This document shows positions 18,787 through 26,782 of a stretch of 64,000 nt of DNA, one piece after another; position 1 is the first letter of the stretch; each line of letters opens with the position of its first letter. Source of the DNA: Streptomyces sp. NRRL F-5126 (GTDB lineage: Bacteria; Actinomycetota; Actinomycetes; Streptomycetales; Streptomycetaceae); contig NZ_JOFZ01000011.1 in NCBI RefSeq assembly GCF_000721265.1, positions 248,001-312,000 of the forward strand. The letters are read 5' to 3'. Both the position numbers and the translations under genes were made by a program. The notes under the pieces are model-generated. The model had not been told where the DNA came from. It saw only the letters and a program-made list of their open reading frames with translations, and ran no database searches.

Positions 18787-18974
18787 GCAGCGGCACGAAG
18801 CAACTCATTTGGTTCAAGTCCACCTACAGCGGAACGCAGGGCGACAGTTGCGTAGAGATCGCAATCAACGAACGCGCTGTTCACGTACGGGACTCCAAGG
18901 ACTCGACCGGCCCGAGCTTCACTGTCGGCGGCCAGGGCTGGGGCCACTTCGTGCGCTTTGCGTCGAAGCGTTGA
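18783..18974 (+). CDS. DUF397 domain protein, partner of the XRE regulator
   Basis: 63 aa and entirely DUF397: FKSTYSGTQGDSCVEIAI, then VHVRDSKDSTGPSFTVGGQGWGHFVRFASK. It starts inside the stop of the XRE gene (ATGA). The pair behaves like a regulator-antagonist couple in known WhiJ-type systems, with the DUF397 protein acting through the XRE partner. Confidence 0.95.
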   Translation: MSSGTKQLIWFKSTYSGTQGDSCVEIAINERAVHVRDSKDSTGPSFTVGGQGWGHFVRFASKR

Positions 18975-18981
18975 CCTACGC

Positions 18982-19015
18982 GGGCGTGCTGCCCGCCCTG
19001 GTTGGCAGCACGCCC
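18982..19015 (+). terminator. hairpin after the DUF397 gene
   Basis: A perfect 12-bp stem (GGGCGTGCTGCC with GGCAGCACGCCC), 10-nt loop, beginning 8 bp after the stop. It is placed to end the XRE-DUF397 transcript. Confidence 0.8.
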
Positions 19016-19176
19016 AGAGCAGCCGCAACCCGAGTTCGCCAGGGGGCCTGCGGGCGCAGGATAACGGCCCGTCCACTCCAACTGCCCTACTCACACGGGT
19101 AGTAGCAGCAACGCTGCGATCTTCATCCATCTGCCCTGGAGACCGCGTCATCGGACACTGCGGCGGTCGGCGTAGA
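19016..19176. other. intergenic region between convergent transcripts
   Basis: No supported gene. It lies between the DUF397 hairpin and the stop of the low-GC lipoprotein gene. Base composition begins to fall here relative to the left side. Confidence 0.4.
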
Positions 19177-19929
19177 TCACTCTCGCCGAGTGGCGGCGGC
19201 ACTGGCAGATGACGACGATCCATGATGCTCAGCCACCAACTGCGGCTTCGCCATCGACCGCAGCCCGCCGTCATCGGTGCAGCCAAGGTGTTTACTCGCC
19301 GTAAGAGCGATCCCGTTGATCAGCACCAACTGCGCTTTCTGAACATCGGCTTCCTTGTGTCCGGGGAGGTGCCAAAGTGACGGAGCAACTTTCAGCTCCG
19401 CCCGCACCAGAGGGTGGTCAAGTGAGCTACCAGCCAACTGGTCACTGACACACTTGAAGTAGAGATCCGCCCCACCCGGATAGGAGTAGGCTGCATTTTT
19501 TCCGAGACGATATGTCCCCCCGTTTATATCACTAGATTCATCATGAATCTCACTATCGGAAACAATAGAAAGCTCGGCAGTGATCGCTCCCCACTCACCG
19601 TCGTGCAAGTTGATATCGCATGCACGCAGCTGTTTCACATCTTTGAGTGGGTCCGTTGGATGACCCGGCAGGTAATCTCCGGCAAGCGCATCTGCGGCAG
19701 CCTGAGGGCTGAGTCCGCCAAGGTCTTTATCGAATTTTGTAGAGTTTGCAAGGTACTCGACTGCTTTCGCCGCCTCCGGGGAAAGCCCATCGCTGCCACA
19801 CAAATGACGTGCGGACACAAAATGCGACGCGGACGAATGATGTTTTTCATCGCTACCCGCTGTACATCCCGCGAGTACGCAACAGAAGACACTCACCAAC
19901 ACTCCGACTGGCCCCAGCCGCCGACTCAT
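19177..19929 (-). CDS. putative lipoprotein at the end of the type VII-like cluster
   Basis: 250 aa. The signal peptide has a hydrophobic core (VGVLVSVFCCVLAGC) and lipobox LAGC. A His/Ser-rich linker leads to a domain with LCGSDGLSPEAAKAVEYLANS, LRACDINLHDGEWGAITAEL, LYFKCVSDQLAG and KHLGCTDDGG. It has four cysteines after the lipobox and may form disulfides. Function is unknown. It has noticeably lower GC than the core genes on either side of the block. It is last in the minus-strand run that begins at 26623 and lies about 60 bp after the DUF6571-like gene, so it may be co-transcribed. Confidence 0.78.
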   Translation of the reverse strand: MSRRLGPVGVLVSVFCCVLAGCTAGSDEKHHSSASHFVSARHLCGSDGLSPEAAKAVEYLANSTKFDKDLGGLSPQAAADALAGDYLPGHPTDPLKDVKQLRACDINLHDGEWGAITAELSIVSDSEIHDESSDINGGTYRLGKNAAYSYPGGADLYFKCVSDQLAGSSLDHPLVRAELKVAPSLWHLPGHKEADVQKAQLVLINGIALTASKHLGCTDDGGLRSMAKPQLVAEHHGSSSSASAAATRRE

Positions 19930-19988
19930 CCTTCTTACACCCTTCTGCCCTGCTCGTTGTCCTCAAAGCGCTTCCCGTAGAGACTTTG

Positions 19989-22361
19989 TCAGTCATTCGT
20001 CTGAGATTTACTCCGCAGCCAATAGGCGCGGTTTGAATTCTCCCCGTATGAATGGTCGCTCTGACTCAGAAGTGACTGCACATGCTCGCTTCCGTAGTGC
20101 AAGTGGTGGTTCCGGATGAACAGATTCAGGGGATGCTGCGCGTTTTTCCAGCCGGTTACAATGACGTCGCGAGATTGGTCACGACCCTCTTGCTCAATTT
20201 GGTCGGTTTGATCGCTCGTATCGAGCCAACCACCAGTAAGCTTTCCGAGGTAATGGTTTACTACTTCCTGACCGTTGTTCATGGCCAAAGGTACGAGAAC
20301 TGCCGACACACCGGCCGCAGGGGCAGCGATCGGCAAGGCTGCTACTCCTCCGGCAACTGCGGCTCCCGTGCCGAGATCCACCCAGAAGGATCTTTCTTCC
20401 ATGGATTTGCTGTACTCTTCTGCAGTATGCCCATGCTGGGCAGCAATCTCTGCGGCACGACCATCATCCAATGTGCCTTGCATCCCTGCTGTGAAACGAC
20501 CTACCTCATCGAGGCGCCCCCATTCGGGAGAATGGCCGTTAGAACCAGCGAATTTTTCCAGCGCAGAATCGGCATAGACACGGTTTGCCTGTGACAGCGT
20601 CGCATAAGCATCCGGACTCTGCCCGAGAGTGCTGACGAACTGTGTGGCCTCAACCTGGCCGATCTTTACGTGGCCTGCGGAATTGTCGGATGGAGCGAAG
20701 GCGCTGTCGGCATGGTCTCCGGAGGCGGCCCAGTTTAGATCGTCAACGTAACCCGCAGCCATATTCCCAAGACTGTCAGACAGAGCCTGCTGGTGCTTAA
20801 AGATCAGCTCGGCGCCGGAATCACCGCCGTAGGTCGTGATGACTTGCTTCATGATGCTCGCCGACAGAGCGTCGCGATGCTTCATAGCCTCGGTCGGATC
20901 GGGATTGGGATCGTCATACGGATACCCAAGTGTTGCCGACTCCAAAGCATGACCAAAAGCGTCTGTGGTGTAGCTGGCGGCGGCCTTCATGTCCTTCGGG
21001 TCCAGACTTGTACTGTCTGGCGCCATTTGGTAATCACCATTGGCGAAGAACTTGAAGTAGCTCTTGATCTCCTTACCGTCTGCGTCCTTCGGTGGTCCGC
21101 TGACCAGGTCACCATCCTGGTCGTAAGCATGCGGGGAGTCGTGGAAGAAATGCTTTGAGGCGTCCGGGCTGTGACCGAGCGCTTCGAGGACACCGTTCAC
21201 GGGATCATATCCCGCGCCGTCCTTCCCCGACGGATTGAAGAAGTTCGGATCGTTCGGGACATTGATCCCCTTGTTCTGCATGAACATGTAGGGGTCTTTC
21301 GCATGCAACTGCGTCACATGTTCCGCAATGGGATCCAAGAATTTCGGGTTGTAATTGTCACCGTATCGCAGCATTCCAGCGAGCAACTGATATCCGTAGG
21401 GTGCCGCGTTGGGGTTCATGGTGTTCTTGCTCAACTGCAGTTGCTGCGTCCCCAAGTGGCGCATTTGGCTAGACCACTTGGACGGCCAATCATCGTTCTT
21501 GCCCTGCGACTGCGTGGCCGTCGCCAACGTCATCCCCAGGTTCTTCTGGAGCACTTTAACGTCCTTGAGACGCTGCTTGTCGATGTCGTTGCCGAGCCCG
21601 TAGGGGCTCTCCGCGAGCTGCCCGTAGAATACGAGTGATTCCTTTGGCCCTAGATCCTTGTAGAAGTCTCGGGAGAATTCTCGTGACTTGCTGTTATCAC
21701 TCAGCAACTCATTCAGCTGCTGTAGTTGGGTGTGCGTTAGTTTTGCACCCTTCCTCGCCAGAGCGGCTGCGCGATGGGCTTCTTCGGCGTCCAGACTGCT
21801 GTACGCAGGAGTGCTGAACTGGTGCTTGTCCGGCGTAACATCGGCTTTGAGCGCATTGGAGGCAGAGATGTCCGCATCATCGCACGTCTCGACGATGGCG
21901 TCGACCCGCCTCTGCATGGCACGAATGCGGGATTGCTGTTTCCCGTAAATCTCGGAAAAGTCCGGGTCGTGCCGAGCGAGATTATTACTCTCGACCGGAT
22001 GGAGCGCCTCCACCTTGCCATGCGGCCCGATCACGAGGCCTTGCGCAGGGGCGTCATGATCGATGAGCTTCTGGAGGTCTTTCTGCGCCTTCTTGAAAGC
22101 GGTGTGCGCCTCCGAGATGATGGCGTGGATGCCTTTCGCTTCCTTGGCCGCGTCGCTGAATTCCTTCGCGGTCTTGTCGATGAAAGGCTTGGTGACGTCG
22201 GCGTTACTGCCGGTCCAGTACTCGTCCTTGGCCTTGTCAGCCATCGTCGTACGCGCCGTCTTGGCCAGTGTCTCCAACTTGCCGGCCATTGACGACCAGT
22301 CGTTCATGGCATCGGCAAGCTTGTCCAGTGGCACGTTGTAGACATCGTTGTAGGTCAGCAC
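19989..22361 (-). CDS. large ESX/LXG-like protein (DUF6571-type), predicted type VII secretion substrate
   Basis: 790 aa from GTG 22361, preceded by GGAG. The N-terminal ~110 residues are helical with a WXG-type turn (EYWTGSNADV) and an ESX-like second helix (FKKAQKDLQKLI). The long middle is mainly helical and contains FYKDLGPKESLVFYGQLAESPYG and FLDPIAEHVTQLHAKDPY. Near residue 690 a hydrophobic stretch (GAAVAGGVAALPIAAPAAGVSAVLVPLAM) may insert in membrane. The C-terminus, rich in Asn, His and Gln, has no identified toxin motif. The family is usually encoded with WXG100-like proteins. The DUF6571 label is recalled, not checked. GC is clearly lower than in the window core. Confidence 0.75.
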   Translation of the reverse strand: MLTYNDVYNVPLDKLADAMNDWSSMAGKLETLAKTARTTMADKAKDEYWTGSNADVTKPFIDKTAKEFSDAAKEAKGIHAIISEAHTAFKKAQKDLQKLIDHDAPAQGLVIGPHGKVEALHPVESNNLARHDPDFSEIYGKQQSRIRAMQRRVDAIVETCDDADISASNALKADVTPDKHQFSTPAYSSLDAEEAHRAAALARKGAKLTHTQLQQLNELLSDNSKSREFSRDFYKDLGPKESLVFYGQLAESPYGLGNDIDKQRLKDVKVLQKNLGMTLATATQSQGKNDDWPSKWSSQMRHLGTQQLQLSKNTMNPNAAPYGYQLLAGMLRYGDNYNPKFLDPIAEHVTQLHAKDPYMFMQNKGINVPNDPNFFNPSGKDGAGYDPVNGVLEALGHSPDASKHFFHDSPHAYDQDGDLVSGPPKDADGKEIKSYFKFFANGDYQMAPDSTSLDPKDMKAAASYTTDAFGHALESATLGYPYDDPNPDPTEAMKHRDALSASIMKQVITTYGGDSGAELIFKHQQALSDSLGNMAAGYVDDLNWAASGDHADSAFAPSDNSAGHVKIGQVEATQFVSTLGQSPDAYATLSQANRVYADSALEKFAGSNGHSPEWGRLDEVGRFTAGMQGTLDDGRAAEIAAQHGHTAEEYSKSMEERSFWVDLGTGAAVAGGVAALPIAAPAAGVSAVLVPLAMNNGQEVVNHYLGKLTGGWLDTSDQTDQIEQEGRDQSRDVIVTGWKNAQHPLNLFIRNHHLHYGSEHVQSLLSQSDHSYGENSNRAYWLRSKSQTND

Positions 22362-22377
22362 GCCTGCTCCTGTCCGC

Positions 22378-22827
22378 TCACTTGAAGTAAGAGTTGATGG
22401 CGGACACCTGCATCGAGGTCTTGATGTCGGCCTCTTCCTTGGCGTGCGACGATGCGCTGTAGTCCAGGTGGTTCGAGATGAGCGCACAGGCACCCAACAG
22501 GGTGTCGACCTGAGACTTCCAGTTGTCGTGCACCGTCTGCAAGGCTCGACCGGTCCGGAAGCTGCTGACTGTCAGCATCGATGCTGCGGTCTGCGTGCTC
22601 TCTTCCGCGAGACGCCCATCCGTCGTCAGCGTGTCGTGCAGGTGGTATGCGGCGCTGCCTAGCGCCCCGAGGTGGTCCTGGTTGACCTGCAAGTCCTTGG
22701 CGGACGGGCCACCCGAACCGCCTGGCTCAGGCGCCAGATGGTTCAGCTTCATACTGACGTTCTGTGCCGCCTGCCCCCGAGCAGACGCCCACTCATCTTC
22801 GAACGACAAGGTGCCCCGTCCTTCCAT
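22378..22827 (-). CDS. small ESX-like helical protein
   Basis: 149 aa. A predicted helical hairpin runs from VNQDHLGALGSAAYHLHDTL to LQTVHDNWKSQVDTLLGACALISNHL, with Trp in the turn region, as in WXG100-like partners. A Gly/Pro-rich linker sits near residue 35. It lies 16 bp upstream of the large ESX-like gene, so the two probably form a secretion pair. ATG 22827 has no good ribosome site. A TTG at 22809, behind GGACGGGG, is an alternative start. Confidence 0.7.
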   Translation of the reverse strand: MEGRGTLSFEDEWASARGQAAQNVSMKLNHLAPEPGGSGGPSAKDLQVNQDHLGALGSAAYHLHDTLTTDGRLAEESTQTAASMLTVSSFRTGRALQTVHDNWKSQVDTLLGACALISNHLDYSASSHAKEEADIKTSMQVSAINSYFK

Positions 22828-22970
22828 CCCCGTGTCGCCGCGCGCCAGGACGTCGCTCGGCTTCTCATGCGCCCGAGTACTTTATCGTCTCTTTGTCATC
22901 CTGCGGGAGTCCAATTACTAGAACGTATCGAGCTTTCTGGCCTTATTGGACAAAACAACGGGGCAACGGC

Positions 22971-22996
22971 TGTGTGCTGAAGCAATTAAGCACACA
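22971..22996 (-). terminator. hairpin downstream of the mycosin gene
   Basis: Eight-bp stem (TGTGTGCT with AGCACACA) and a 10-nt loop in a 234-bp gap between the mycosin stop and the next minus-strand gene. There is no T-tract. It may mark the end of the mycosin transcript, which would make the downstream gene pair a separate unit. Confidence 0.4.
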
Positions 22997-23061
22997 CCTG
23001 ACCTGCGGCCTTCTCTGTGGGAGTGAACCCGTAGCACCGCGGCTGGGTGACTGCCGACGCA

Positions 23062-24489
23062 TCAGGCTTCGGCCGATGGTGGCAGATTCCCTCCTCTGCC
23101 CTGCGGAGGCTGTGGTGGTTGCTGTCCCGGGTACGGCTGTGCCTGCTGGGGCTGCTGGCCGGGCGACTGTGGCGGGTAGTACTGCTGGGGCTGCGTCGTG
23201 TACGCGTAGTACGAGGGCGGCGGTGGGGCGGCCGCTGCGAGGGCTGCTGCCTTGCGGCGAGAGCGGGTTACCGCGTAGGCGCCGCCGCTGAGGACGACAA
23301 CTGCGGCTGCCCCTACGCCGATCCACAGGCCGAGACCGCCGCCTCCGCCGGCGTCCGAGACTGCTCCGGCTGTCGGCTTGCTGCTGTGCTCGCTGCCGGC
23401 GTTGCCCTTGTTGGCTGGAGAACCAGCCGAGACAGAGGGCGACGCCGACTTCTTCTCGGAGGCCGCCAGGTCGGGCAGGGGATAGACGTCGGCAGGTCCC
23501 GGGTTTCCGGGGTGAAGCAGGGCCTGGTAGGGGCGGACGGCACCGTAGCCGACGTTCTCGTTGTGTGTGTGCCCGTCGGTAGGGTGACTCGCGGTGTTCA
23601 ACAGAACGCGCAGAACCTGATTGTTGGTCCAGTGCGGATGCACCGACCAAAGGAGCGCCGCTGATGCAGACGTGAGGGCCGTCGCATCACTCGTACCGCT
23701 ACCACCACACAGCCCGGTGGTTCCGACACATGCCTTGATGATGTCTTGCGCAGGTGCAGAAATATCAACCTCCGGCCCGGTCTCCGAGAACGGCATGAGA
23801 GTGGCCTTACGGCTTAGGCCGCCTACCCCTACGACACCAGGCGTTCCGGCAGGATACTGCACCCGGTTTCCCTTTTCCGCATCGTTTCCTACGGCAGCAA
23901 AGATCAGCTTATTTTTACTGAGCGCATACTTCACAGCCGCCCGAAGTTCCGGACTGTCTCCACCCCCACTACCAACTGAAATGCTGAGGATTCTGGCCGA
24001 CGTATTCGCAGCCCACCTGATCGCATGGGCCATGCTGGTGTCTTCCGATTCACCATCCTTCGCCAGCGATTCAAACGAATAAGGAAGCCGAACGGGGATG
24101 ATTTTACTACCAGGTGCTAGGCCCCATGAGCCCTGCACCGGGCCCAGTTTCCCCGTGGCGGCGATGAGGGCCGCCATGCCTGACCCGTGCTCTGCGACGT
24201 CTGTATACTCGTCGCCCTTTTGCTTGGAAAAATCTTTTCCTGGCAGGACTTGCCCCTGCAAGTCAGGCAAGGACTTGTCCACACCCGAGTCGAGCACCGC
24301 TACCGAGACACCCTTGCCCGTGGTGATCTTCCAGATCGAGTCAGCCTCCATGGCATCCAGATGCCACTGCCTCTCTCGCACAGTGTCAGAAGCCCACGCG
24401 GGAAGAGCTGAAATACCCAGTAGCAACACGGCTACAGCTGATGTCGCGACAGCCTTGAGACCCAGCGACCGTCCATGTGCTCTGCGCAT
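23062..24489 (-). CDS. mycosin-type (MycP) type VII secretion subtilisin-like protease
   Basis: 475 aa from ATG 24489 (AGAGGAAT upstream). It has a signal peptide (ALPAWA cleavage region), then an S8 catalytic domain with the triad Asp in VAVLDSGVD, His in AEHGSGMAALIA and Ser in GTSDATALTSA; oxyanion Asn is in AAVGND. A Ser/Pro-rich linker precedes one C-terminal membrane helix (GLWIGVGAAAVVVLSGGAYAV, about residues 370-395) and a cytoplasmic tail rich in Gln, Pro and Tyr. This topology is that of MycP, a structural and proteolytic component of the ESX membrane complex. The Q/P-rich tail is longer than in mycobacterial mycosins. Neighbours are WXG-like substrates. Confidence 0.93.
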   Translation of the reverse strand: MRRAHGRSLGLKAVATSAVAVLLLGISALPAWASDTVRERQWHLDAMEADSIWKITTGKGVSVAVLDSGVDKSLPDLQGQVLPGKDFSKQKGDEYTDVAEHGSGMAALIAATGKLGPVQGSWGLAPGSKIIPVRLPYSFESLAKDGESEDTSMAHAIRWAANTSARILSISVGSGGGDSPELRAAVKYALSKNKLIFAAVGNDAEKGNRVQYPAGTPGVVGVGGLSRKATLMPFSETGPEVDISAPAQDIIKACVGTTGLCGGSGTSDATALTSASAALLWSVHPHWTNNQVLRVLLNTASHPTDGHTHNENVGYGAVRPYQALLHPGNPGPADVYPLPDLAASEKKSASPSVSAGSPANKGNAGSEHSSKPTAGAVSDAGGGGGLGLWIGVGAAAVVVLSGGAYAVTRSRRKAAALAAAAPPPPSYYAYTTQPQQYYPPQSPGQQPQQAQPYPGQQPPQPPQGRGGNLPPSAEA

Positions 24490-24515
24490 TATTCCTCTGA
24501 CCTATTCCGGCGGGC

Positions 24516-26087
24516 TCAATCGATCACAGGAGGCACAACCTGTCGGCTGCCCTGCTGCCAGGTTTCCTCGTCCTCTGTCAGGTAGTCCGGGCGCTCGCCG
24601 CCACGCTCATCTTCACGACGGCGTGACCTGTTCCTTCCGCGAGGCGTCATGCCCATACGGCCGTTCCTCGACTGCTGACGGGAGTTCTCCTCATCATCTC
24701 GTACGAGACCAGAGCCTCCCTGCGTGAACGGCCTGCCACCCAGCTTCCCAGGCTGTGCAGGTCTACCGACCACTCCACCTGGATCTGAAGCGAGCCTGCG
24801 TCCACCCACGAGACCGTTTCGCCCCGCTCCTGCAGCTCCTTCGCCGCCCATACGCATGGCCGAGGCGCCTCGGCCCATCATGGGGCGTCCAGACGATCCG
24901 TTCGAAGACTCCTCACCACCAACGACCATGCCGCGGGGCAACCGGGCAGGGGGCCTGCCGCTAGGTGACTGCACTGGCCGCCCGCCCGAGATGCCATTCG
25001 GGCGAGGCATAGAACCATTTGTGCCGACTGGCGTGGTGCCTTCTGAGAACTCGGAACCGAACCTTGGTACCCGCCCGCCCGAAAAGCCGCCTCCCGGGCG
25101 CACGCTGAAGTTGCCTCCTGGCCTGCCACCGAAGTGAGGGAGGCTTCCCGCTGGCCCTCCGAAAGATGGAGGGACGACACCCAACGGCGCCGCTTGTGAG
25201 CCGTTCGGGCTCGGAGTAGGAGCGCCATGAGTAATCGGGGTCGGTGGTGCTACCGGAGGAGCGGTGCTGTTGATCTCCATATGGGCATCGGGCACGTGCG
25301 GGATGGGCGCTGGGCTGTCTGTGCCACCTTCGTATGCAAGATGCTTTGACTCCGGCACACCCCCGCTGGGCGCAACGACGGAACTGTTGCCGCTCACGCT
25401 GTAAGCGTGCCGTGTACTACCGCCACCCGGCAGGGTGCTGCTTCCATACCCACCTGACGCTCCTGGGCGGCTTACATCGGCGTGAGATTCCCACCAGTCT
25501 TTATCCAGCTCGCTCGCCGGGGGCGGGAACGTAGGTGGCTTCAGGGCGTTGATCTGGCCGCCGTTGTGGACGTACGACGTTGCCAGCGCGCGCATCGCCG
25601 AGGCTGCGTCGCCGCGGGTCGACTCGATGCGCGAGTTCGCCTGTATCACGCTCTTCTCCAGGCTCGGGCTCGGAGAGTCGTGGTGCTTCAGTGCATTGTT
25701 CGCATGGTGCAGGTCCGCCTGTGCGCTTATCGTCTGGGAGAGCGTCGGCATTTTGGAGTGTGCATCCGCGATCGACTGCGCGACGACACCCGTGTACTTG
25801 CTGGCATCCTGCGCGTAGTCGCTCAGCCTCAGCGTGGCGTTCGCCGTCTGGTGGCTCCACTCTCGGAACGCGTCGCCGCCTTCGCCCTCCCATTGGAGGC
25901 CCGTGACGTGCGCCTTCAGGTGCTCGCCGATCGTGTTGACCGTCTTGGCCACCGCCGCCAGCTTCACGGACACGTCGCTGACCGTCTGGTGGTTCGCCGA
26001 CTTCAGTAGAGCCAGCATCTCCTCGTGCGTCATCGACTCGAAGTCGGTCGTGCCCGCGACCGGCTTGCCGCCCCCGTGTCCGCTCAC
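24516..26087 (-). CDS. WXG100/PPE-like type VII secretion protein with Pro/Gly-rich C-terminus
   Basis: 523 aa from GTG 26087 (GGAGGTG upstream), overlapping the stop of the preceding gene by 4 bp. The N-terminal helical hairpin has the WXG-like turn WEGEGGDAF at about residue 67. It continues as two more helices (LSDYAQDASKYTGVVAQSIADAHSKMPTLSQTI and LEKSVIQANSRIESTRGDAASAMRALATSYV). From about residue 205 the protein becomes a long low-complexity Pro/Gly/Ser/Arg tail (PVAPPTPITHGAPTPSPN, many GRP and RGG motifs). It is probably exported by, or a structural part of, an ESX apparatus. Confidence 0.85.
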   Translation of the reverse strand: MSGHGGGKPVAGTTDFESMTHEEMLALLKSANHQTVSDVSVKLAAVAKTVNTIGEHLKAHVTGLQWEGEGGDAFREWSHQTANATLRLSDYAQDASKYTGVVAQSIADAHSKMPTLSQTISAQADLHHANNALKHHDSPSPSLEKSVIQANSRIESTRGDAASAMRALATSYVHNGGQINALKPPTFPPPASELDKDWWESHADVSRPGASGGYGSSTLPGGGSTRHAYSVSGNSSVVAPSGGVPESKHLAYEGGTDSPAPIPHVPDAHMEINSTAPPVAPPTPITHGAPTPSPNGSQAAPLGVVPPSFGGPAGSLPHFGGRPGGNFSVRPGGGFSGGRVPRFGSEFSEGTTPVGTNGSMPRPNGISGGRPVQSPSGRPPARLPRGMVVGGEESSNGSSGRPMMGRGASAMRMGGEGAAGAGRNGLVGGRRLASDPGGVVGRPAQPGKLGGRPFTQGGSGLVRDDEENSRQQSRNGRMGMTPRGRNRSRRREDERGGERPDYLTEDEETWQQGSRQVVPPVID

Positions 26088-26623
26088 TTCGCACCTCCGC
26101 TTGCGCCGTAGCCGCCGACGCTCTTGCCGCCCGTGTGCTTGCTTCCGCCGTGCTTGTGGTACGGGTCCCGGTCCGGGTGGTACTGCGCCTCGATCTCGCT
26201 GTTCAGCTTGTGCATGCGGGCCTTGATGTCGTCGTCCAGGTTCTTGTAGCTCTTGCCGGACGTTTCGATCGCGAGGCTGAGGCTCTCGATCTGGAGACCC
26301 AGGGTCTTGGAGAGGTTTTCCAGCTCGTCGTGCACGTTGTTGTACGACGCGTAGAAGAACTGCGCCTCGTGGAAGCCGTGGCCGCCCAGATGTGTGCGGG
26401 CCATGCGGTCCTGGCCGACTCGGGTCGGGGACGCCTGGGACTTGTGGAGCATCGTGAGGAGGTCGTCGACGTCCTTCTTGAACTTCTTCATGTCGGCGAG
26501 GTCGCTCATGACGCCGTTGACCGCGGCGCCCACGCCGCCGATCACTCCGCCGAACAAGCCTCCGAACAGGCTGAGGCCGTCCGCCGGGGACCCTCCGCCA
26601 CCGCCCGCTGCTGCCGCTTCCAC
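26084..26623 (-). CDS. ESX-like helical protein, first gene of the type VII cluster
   Basis: 179 aa. A glycine-rich hydrophobic N-terminus (GLFGGVIGGVGAAVNGVM) is followed by a helical hairpin: DLADMKKFKKDVDDLLTMLHKS, a short GGHGFHEAQFF turn, then YNNVHDELENLSKTLGLQIESLSLAIETSGKSYKNLDDDIKARMHKLNSEIEAQY. The tail is rich in His, Gly and Lys. Size and helix pattern suit a WXG100-like partner, although the turn has no WXG. It is translationally coupled to the next gene (GTGA overlap). Confidence 0.78.
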   Translation of the reverse strand: MEAAAAGGGGGSPADGLSLFGGLFGGVIGGVGAAVNGVMSDLADMKKFKKDVDDLLTMLHKSQASPTRVGQDRMARTHLGGHGFHEAQFFYASYNNVHDELENLSKTLGLQIESLSLAIETSGKSYKNLDDDIKARMHKLNSEIEAQYHPDRDPYHKHGGSKHTGGKSVGGYGASGGAK

Positions 26624-26782
26624 GACTGTCTACCCCCGTCCCCGTCGCTGCGCGGATGGTCGTGCGCGCATCGCCCTGCTGGTGAATCTGCCGAAACCGG
26701 ACGCCAATCAGGTCTCTGGCCCAGTCTAACGACTACAAGTGACAGTACGCATCTGAGGGTTACCGGGGCAACGGTGTTGGCG

